Of a stretch of 5,367 nucleotides of DNA, positions 5,181-5,367 are shown one piece after another. Numbering within the stretch: the first letter of the stretch is position 1; each line of letters opens with the position of its first letter. The position numbers and the translations under genes are program-made. The DNA comes from G001797105 sp964528155 (GTDB lineage Bacteria; Chloroflexota; Anaerolineae; Anaerolineales; E44-bin32). The notes beneath the pieces are model-generated. The model made no database searches. It saw only the letters and a program-made list of their open reading frames with translations, and was not told where the DNA came from. The stretch covers positions 1-5,367 of the forward strand of contig CAZGRL010000209.1 of NCBI GenBank assembly GCA_964528155.1, given 5' to 3'.

Positions 5181-5229
5181 ACTCTTGCCACCCTCGCCCC
5201 AATGCGACTCACCGTATCATGGCGCACCC

Positions 5230-5306
5230 TGCCAACCCTGTGCGACTTTCCTAGCCGAGTCGTGACTCACCCATCCGACGCGACGAATCCTGACATGCCA
5301 ACCCTG
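5230..5306. repeat. Dispersed 11-bp direct repeat in the array
   Basis: TGCCAACCCTG occurs at 5230-5240 and 5296-5306, each a few bases before a GCGAC (5242 and 5313). Confidence 0.85.
5257..5268. other. Inverted repeat GAGTC-GT-GACTC
   Basis: Five-base arms are separated by 2 bases, a near-palindrome of the kind bound by dimeric proteins. As a hairpin it would have 4 pairs and a 4-base loop. It lies between the GCGAC copies at 5242 and 5280. Confidence 0.4.
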
Positions 5307-5367
5307 CCCTGCGCGACAACTCAAGCCATTTCCTGTCTACCTGTCCCGAACCAAAGCGACCAACCGG

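Larger units (their letters stand above)
5057..5284. repeat. Dispersed 14-bp direct repeat in the array
   Basis: CCATCCGACGCGAC occurs at 5057-5070 and again at 5271-5284, same orientation. It includes a GCGAC at its 3' end in both copies. Confidence 0.9.
4917..5367. other. Gene-free repeat region with GCGAC array
   Basis: I see no credible gene in these 451 bases. On the plus strand C outnumbers G by roughly two to one, the reverse of the preceding genes. GCGAC occurs at 4994, 5066, 5099, 5127, 5170, 5204, 5242, 5280, 5313 and 5356, always on the plus strand; its complement GTCGC does not occur. Gaps between copies are 72, then 28-43 bases. By my count GCGAC occurs only 17 times in the 4916 bases before this region. 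Shorter direct repeats and hairpins are listed separately. A replication origin, a protein-binding array or a structured RNA are the main options. The array may continue past the window edge. Confidence 0.6.

Noticed and set aside
4838..5227. Minus-strand open frame of 129 codons across the repeat region
   Set aside because: It runs antisense over the end of the plus-strand gene. The 28-bp repeat shifts frame so its two copies give unrelated peptides, the composition is low in complexity and it has no clear ribosome binding site.
5083..5360. CRISPR array next to a RAMP-like protein
   Set aside because: The two 28-bp units are contiguous with no spacer, and other repeats are only 9 to 14 bases long. 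No repeat-spacer pattern exists.
4917..5367. tRNA or other known RNA gene in the gene-free region
   Set aside because: I found no cloverleaf arms, T-loop sequence or anticodon stem. The hairpins present do not fit a known RNA family that I recognise.

Overview
This is a compact, entirely plus-strand gene cluster of moderately high GC. It looks like the early or accessory region of a tailed phage or prophage of a high-GC host, most likely an actinobacterium. The host is inferred only from GC content, frequent GTG starts and protein style. The evidence for a phage is 13 short genes packed end to start, small proteins of types common in actinobacteriophage-like genomes (a KOW/SH3-like protein, an MGTNYY-type protein, a Cys-rich CxxC protein), and a RusA-like resolvase candidate. 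No structural, integrase or lysis gene is visible.

Layout: positions 1-67 are a leader with a strong ribosome binding site. Genes at 68-358 (KOW-like), 372-833 (coiled coil plus small beta domain) and 830-1333 (RusA-like Holliday junction resolvase candidate) form the first block. After a 34-bp gap, ten genes run from 1368 to 4916, and every junction is an ATGA, GTGA or TGATG overlap. They include a 30-residue single-helix membrane protein at 2050-2142 and small unrecognised genes. They also include the MGTNYY-type protein (2533-2934), a Cys-rich protein (3185-3502), a three-part acidic protein (3499-4236) and a final 226-residue protein (4236-4916).

The last protein is the most interesting. 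Its C-terminus carries GLGSDRSQGRG, which fits the GhGxxxxxGhG glycine-rich loop of the RAMP superfamily (Cas5/Cas6/Cas7-like RNA-binding folds), and a beta strand follows. No cas gene or CRISPR array is nearby, so it appears to be an orphan phage RAMP-like protein.

Directly behind it, 4917-5367 has no credible gene. The GC skew flips to C-rich, and the pentamer GCGAC occurs ten times in one orientation and never in the other between 4994 and 5367, at quasi-regular spacing. The stretch also holds a 28-bp tandem duplication, shorter direct repeats and several perfect hairpins. Its role is unknown: candidates are a replication origin or iteron-like protein-binding array, or a structured RNA. 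Whether it works with the adjacent RAMP-like protein is speculation, but it is the most testable system-level idea here.
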